The notes under the pieces are model-generated. The model saw only the letters and a list, made by a program, of their open reading frames with translations, was not told where the DNA came from and made no database searches. A stretch of 5,746 nt of DNA from Pseudomonadota bacterium (GTDB lineage Bacteria > Myxococcota_A > Polyangia > Polyangiales > Ga0077539), in NCBI GenBank assembly GCA_023428035.1, contig JAEYZO010000866.1:1-5746 (forward strand). Direction: 5' to 3'. The stretch's first letter is position 1, and each line of letters opens with the position of its first letter. The translations under genes were made by a program, and so were the position numbers. Positions 5,708-5,746 of this stretch are shown here, one piece after another.

Positions 5708-5746
5708 GGCGTACCGTCACGTCCGCGCGCACTCCCGCACTGAGCC

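Overview
The window is very GC-rich (about 78% in a hand count of one 60-base row, 3481-3540). Its coding strand is full of G/C third positions. The gene content matches the accessory 'spike-loading' cassettes of type VI secretion systems (T6SS). High GC together with this combination of families (DUF2169, pentapeptide repeats, DUF3540, DUF4150) suggests a myxobacterium (Myxococcota) or a similar high-GC proteobacterium. The taxonomic guess is inference; the cassette identity is well supported.

Layout, read along the minus strand from right to left. (1) 5213-5707 is a short, threonine-rich, less GC-rich reading frame with octapeptide beta-helix repeats, like the tip-proximal end of a VgrG spike. 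An in-frame stop at 5717-5719 separates it from anything upstream. (2) 2570-5194 encodes an 874-residue protein: an N-terminal DUF2169 domain, a charged helical linker, and a C-terminal beta-helix of 57 pentapeptides. (3) 1524-2573 overlaps it by 4 bases and encodes a 349-residue protein that is almost entirely pentapeptide repeats (60 in unbroken register). Its N-terminal cap is recognisably related to the cap of the previous protein's repeat domain. (4) 839-1489 encodes a DUF3540 protein. (5) 442-834 encodes a DUF4150 (PAAR-like) protein. Spacings of 18, -4, 34 and 4 bases indicate one operon. On the plus strand, 49-435 encodes an unrecognised small tail-anchored protein with four copies of a short Ala-Thr...Leu-x-Arg motif. 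It converges on the cassette with only 6 bases between the stop codons.

How the parts probably work together: VgrG forms the spike, the PAAR-like DUF4150 protein caps its tip, and DUF2169 proteins are known T6SS adaptors or chaperones that help load cargo on VgrG/PAAR. The DUF3540 protein has the look of a further spike-associated beta-rich part. The two long pentapeptide helices are the unusual element: they could be adaptor scaffolds or the cargo itself. No recognisable toxin or immunity gene lies in the window.

There is no gene-free stretch longer than 300 bases. The last 39 bases (5708-5746) hold no feature that can be assigned. No RNA gene, CRISPR array, insertion sequence or convincing terminator was seen.
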